DNA of 6,864 nucleotides from Micrococcales bacterium (GTDB lineage Bacteria > Actinomycetota > Actinomycetes > Actinomycetales > Dermatophilaceae): the NCBI GenBank assembly GCA_003157445.1, contig PMJN01000115.1:1-6864 (forward strand). Direction: 5' to 3'. This document shows positions 5,216 to 6,864 of this stretch, in pieces (the stretch's first letter is position 1; each line of letters starts with the position of its first letter). The notes below the pieces were generated by a model. That model had not been told where the DNA came from and ran no database searches. It saw only the letters and a list, made by a program, of their open reading frames with translations. The translations under genes and the position numbers were made by a program.

Positions 5216-5608
5216 CTAGTCGATGTCTGCGTCGACGTATACCCAGCGTCCCGCTCGCCGCTGGAACCTGCTCGTCTCATGCATCACAGACTCCCGGTCT
5301 GCGCTGTGGAATCGGGCCCGAAACTCGACCGTGCCGGCGTCGTCTAAGACCCCGCCATCGACAGTTCGTAGGACATCTAGCCCCACCCAAGTCACGCTGG
5401 CAGTGGGTGAGAGGTCGGTCGGTCTGGTCCGCGGGTGCCAGGTCCGCAAGACGTAGTCGAGACGGCCGGTGGCGAACGCTGAGTAGCGTGAGCGCATCAG
5501 CGCCTCGGCGGTCGGAGCGGGCTCCCCGTCGTGCAGGGGCCCGCAGCAAGTGCCATACGCACTGCCGTTACCGCAAGGACACTCCTGGGCGGGTACAAGA
5601 GGCGTCAT
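5216..5608 (-). CDS. YchJ-family protein (UPF0225), SEC-C motif plus NTF2-like domain
   Basis: This 130-aa protein matches the YchJ family well. The N-terminal SEC-C zinc motif is CPCGNGSAYGTCCG, with Cys10, Cys12, Cys21 and Cys22 (C-x-C-x8-C-C). The NTF2-like middle domain follows with family hallmarks: ALMRSRYSAFATGRLDYVLR, TWHP, VTWVGLDVL, VEFRARF, HETSRF and the final RWVYVDADID. The second SEC-C motif found at the C-terminus of E. coli YchJ is absent, as in many actinobacterial versions. The biochemical role of the family is not known; SEC-C motifs bind zinc and are often found with protein-handling factors. ATG 5608 puts the SEC-C motif next to the N-terminus; the frame stays open to 5713, but that extension is unlike the family. 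Only a weak GAG precedes the start. It diverges from the NTF2-like gene at 5703. Confidence 0.9.
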   Translation of the reverse strand: MTPLVPAQECPCGNGSAYGTCCGPLHDGEPAPTAEALMRSRYSAFATGRLDYVLRTWHPRTRPTDLSPTASVTWVGLDVLRTVDGGVLDDAGTVEFRARFHSADRESVMHETSRFQRRAGRWVYVDADID

Positions 5609-5702
5609 AAGCTCGAGTGTGGCAGCCCCGTCAACCTTGGCGAGGCGGCGCACGAGTCCAGAGCATGGGTGAGTCTCGGGGCGTCCGCAGCACAATGGAG
5701 CC
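5609..5702. promoter_or_regulatory. Divergent promoter region between the ychJ-like and NTF2-like genes
   Basis: These 94 bp must serve both genes. On the minus strand a TTGACG (5634-5629) is the best -35 match, but a -10 at normal spacing would fall on the ychJ-like start codon. On the plus strand CACAAT (5691-5696) could be a -10, which would give a nearly leaderless transcript for the gene at 5703; TGGAG (5696-5700) lies only two bases before its ATG. Confidence 0.3.
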
Positions 5703-6080
5703 ATGAACCGCACCGCTGTGCAGAAGTGGGTTGCAGACTACGAGCGGGCGTGGCGCACCCCCGGAACCACACTGCTAGCCGAGCTGTTCATCCAAGGCGC
5801 TTCTTACCTCCCCTCACCCTGGGCGCAATCCCTGGAGGGTCTAGAGGCGATCACACGGTTCTGGGAGAGCGAGCGGGACGGTCCTGACGAGGAGTTCACC
5901 ATGTCGAGTGACGTATTGACGGTGGACGGGCCAAACGCTGTGGTGCGCGTCATGGTCAGGTACGGGGTTGGCAGGAGCAGACCCTGGCGCGACTTGTGGG
6001 TGCTCCGGTTTGCCCAGGACGGTCGGTGCTCCTCGTTCGAGGAATGGCCGTTTGCCCCAGACCAGCCCGATGGGCACTAG
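5703..6080 (+). CDS. SnoaL-like / nuclear transport factor 2 family protein
   Basis: The 125-aa protein has the size and signature of a single-domain SnoaL/NTF2-like fold. An N-terminal helix (VQKWVADYERAWRTPGTTLL) is followed by LAELFIQGASYLPSPWAQSL, where catalytic family members begin their pocket. The helix GLEAITRFWESERDGPDEEF comes next, then the beta sheet strands SSDVLTVDGPNAVVRVMVRY and RDLWVLRFAQDGRCSSFEEW, ending EWPFAP. This pattern is common in actinobacterial 'nuclear transport factor 2 family' proteins, which include small enzymes and ligand-binding proteins; no substrate can be assigned. No signal peptide is seen, so it should be cytoplasmic. ATG 5703 matches the usual start of the family. 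It diverges from the ychJ-like gene, and no partner gene follows it closely. Confidence 0.85.
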   Translation: MNRTAVQKWVADYERAWRTPGTTLLAELFIQGASYLPSPWAQSLEGLEAITRFWESERDGPDEEFTMSSDVLTVDGPNAVVRVMVRYGVGRSRPWRDLWVLRFAQDGRCSSFEEWPFAPDQPDGH

Positions 6081-6379
6081 CCGCGCCCTTTGACGTCAGC
6101 TCACGCCTCTGCCACGAATAGGTGGACCGTGGTCGCGCCTTCATACAGGAGTGTCGCGACCGGTCCACGCGCCGTGACGTGGAACGCGCCCGCTCGAGGC
6201 AACGGCGCGTGTACCTGTCCGCGACAGAGATCCGGTAGTTGCCGACTCCACATTGGGCGCGATGCCCACCGCGATACTGCACGCATATTCGCATTCCTAC
6301 CTCGGACAACGGTGATGCGTGCCACATTGATCAAACACAGACGGAGGTCATCGGTGTTCAATCAACTGGAGAAGGTGGG
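6081..6379. other. Stretch without a confident gene; possible minus-strand 3' remnant at 6101
   Basis: No complete gene is supported here. A minus-strand frame ends at 6101, and its last 31 codons read naturally (RAGAFHVTARGPVATLLYEG, then ATTVHLFVAEA), with third-position G/C near 77% by my count. Farther upstream in that frame (towards 6361) the composition is poor and rich in Arg, Trp and Met, so at most a 3' end of an old gene survives. Just after the stop at 6080, GGGC-N9-GCCC followed by TTT is a weak terminator candidate. Near the right end, GGAGG (6343-6347) stands 6 bases before a GTG at 6354. Confidence 0.3.
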
Positions 6380-6571
6380 GTGCCGTCGAGCACACGCGCG
6401 TCCTTCGATGACAGAGCGCCCATGGCGGATTGCTGGCTGGCGGTCTCGCGAGCCGGGTTCGGTACTTGGGTGCTGTTTGCTGCGGTCGCTTTGACCGGTT
6501 TCGCCACCAGGAAGACCTACCTCCAGCGCCCGACCAGGATCGGGCACGCGAGAGCAGCAGGCACGAGTTGA
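6380..6571 (+). CDS. Candidate small single-pass membrane protein (63 aa)
   Basis: No family is recognised. The preferred start is GTG 6380, with GGAGAAGG (6368-6375) upstream at suitable distance; ATG 6422 would give a 49-aa form. The peptide has a polar N-terminus, one hydrophobic segment at about residues 26-43 (GFGTWVLFAAVALTGFA) and a basic tail beginning RKTYLQRPTR, the arrangement of a small membrane protein with its C-terminus in the cytoplasm. About three quarters of third codon positions are G or C. Its TGA overlaps the TTG start of the next gene (TTGA, 6568-6571), suggesting translational coupling. A rival start, GTG 6354 in another frame, has an even better ribosome binding site, so a frameshift or an overlapping ORF is possible. 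Confidence 0.38.
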   Translation: MPSSTRASFDDRAPMADCWLAVSRAGFGTWVLFAAVALTGFATRKTYLQRPTRIGHARAAGTS

Positions 6572-6864
6572 CCTTGCCTAAGCGCCATGGTGCCCGCCAT
6601 GCTCACGCCGTGCTGCTCACGCTCGTGGCGCTAGCACTGTGCCCTGCGCTGGCAACCCCAGCGGCACCAGCCTCAGAGCACGACGAGAGGAACATGGCAG
6701 CGCTGGTTGCTTCTAGAGACAGGGCGGCCGCGGCTTATCGGCCAGGGGGCCAGTTCACTCAGGCGGTAACCAAGAAGGGGGTGCCCGCGCTCTTGTTCAA
6801 GGACGGGCTGCCCGATTTCTGGGGGTCGTGCGGAGGCACGATAGCGATCAACACGTCCTCCATG
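6568..6864 (+). CDS. Secreted protein of unknown function, 3' part beyond the window
   Basis: The frame stays open for 99 codons to the right edge. From TTG 6568 the peptide reads M(L)TLPKRHGARHAHA with a basic n-region, then a hydrophobic core VLLTLVALALCPALA, and a likely signal peptidase I cleavage after ALA at residue 29 or after the following PAA. The mature part (SEHDERNMAALVASRDRAAA..., later LPDFWGSCGGTIAINTSSM) is not recognised. The SCGGTI stretch is slightly like the N-terminal barrel of trypsin-type proteases, but too little is visible to claim this. AGCAGG lies 6 bases before TTG 6568; TTG 6574 is an alternative. The cysteine in the signal peptide does not fit a lipobox because Leu precedes it. 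The gene appears coupled to the small membrane protein upstream. Confidence 0.55.
   Translation, partial: MTLPKRHGARHAHAVLLTLVALALCPALATPAAPASEHDERNMAALVASRDRAAAAYRPGGQFTQAVTKKGVPALLFKDGLPDFWGSCGGTIAINTSSM

Noticed and set aside
4708..5219. Plus-strand open frames over the TnpB relic
   Set aside because: They have unnatural Arg/Ser/Pro-rich composition and lie opposite the recognisable TnpB segments.
6568..6660. Lipoprotein signal in the right-edge secreted protein
   Set aside because: The only Cys in the signal peptide is preceded by Leu, not Gly, Ala or Ser, so it does not fit a lipobox.
1..6864. CRISPR array, tRNA, rRNA or intact defence system
   Set aside because: No regularly spaced repeats, no tRNA-like cloverleaf sequences and no defence protein families were seen by eye; the only nuclease family present is the decayed TnpB.

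Overview
The window looks like a chromosomal piece of a high-G+C actinobacterium. Coding frames strongly prefer G or C at the third codon position, GTG and TTG starts are used, and the recognisable proteins (OmpR-type regulator with a HAMP kinase, DUF5666-like exported protein, small cupredoxin, YchJ, SnoaL/NTF2-like protein) are of actinobacterial style. The genus cannot be told from the sequence.

Layout. Positions 1-314 hold no confident gene; two open frames on opposite strands compete there. A rightward gene (315-704) encodes a small membrane protein of unknown function. The centre of the window is a four-gene block: a rightward exported DUF5666-like protein (885-1328), a leftward response regulator/histidine kinase operon (3449 down to 1318) and a rightward exported cupredoxin with an intact type-1 copper ligand set (3784-4398). 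The kinase overlaps the regulator by 4 bp (GTGA) and overlaps the DUF5666-like gene tail-to-tail by 11 bp. A hairpin with a perfect 10-bp outer stem inside the kinase 3' end may terminate the converging transcript. Regulator and cupredoxin diverge from a 334-bp spacer that contains a perfect 7-3-7 palindrome.

From about 4391 to 5138 the DNA is damaged. On the minus strand lie a candidate 45-aa gene with a strong ribosome binding site, a possible truncated frame, and the C-terminal third of an IS200/IS605-type TnpB with two frameshifts and altered catalytic and zinc-binding residues. A hairpin ending in TCAA resembles the right end of such elements. Beyond it stand two divergent housekeeping-type genes, ychJ-like (5216-5608, leftward) and a SnoaL/NTF2-like gene (5703-6080, rightward). 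After a 299-bp stretch without a confident gene, the window closes with a likely translationally coupled pair: a small membrane protein and the start of a secreted protein cut by the window edge.

How the genes may work together. The two-component system sits between two exported proteins, one a likely copper/electron-transfer protein, so the block may form an envelope-stress or copper/redox-responsive module. This is inferred from gene order only. I see no CRISPR array, tRNA, rRNA or clearly novel defence system. The points most worth checking are the two-component/cupredoxin/DUF5666 block, the decayed TnpB with its recognisable end, and the short uncharacterised ORFs.
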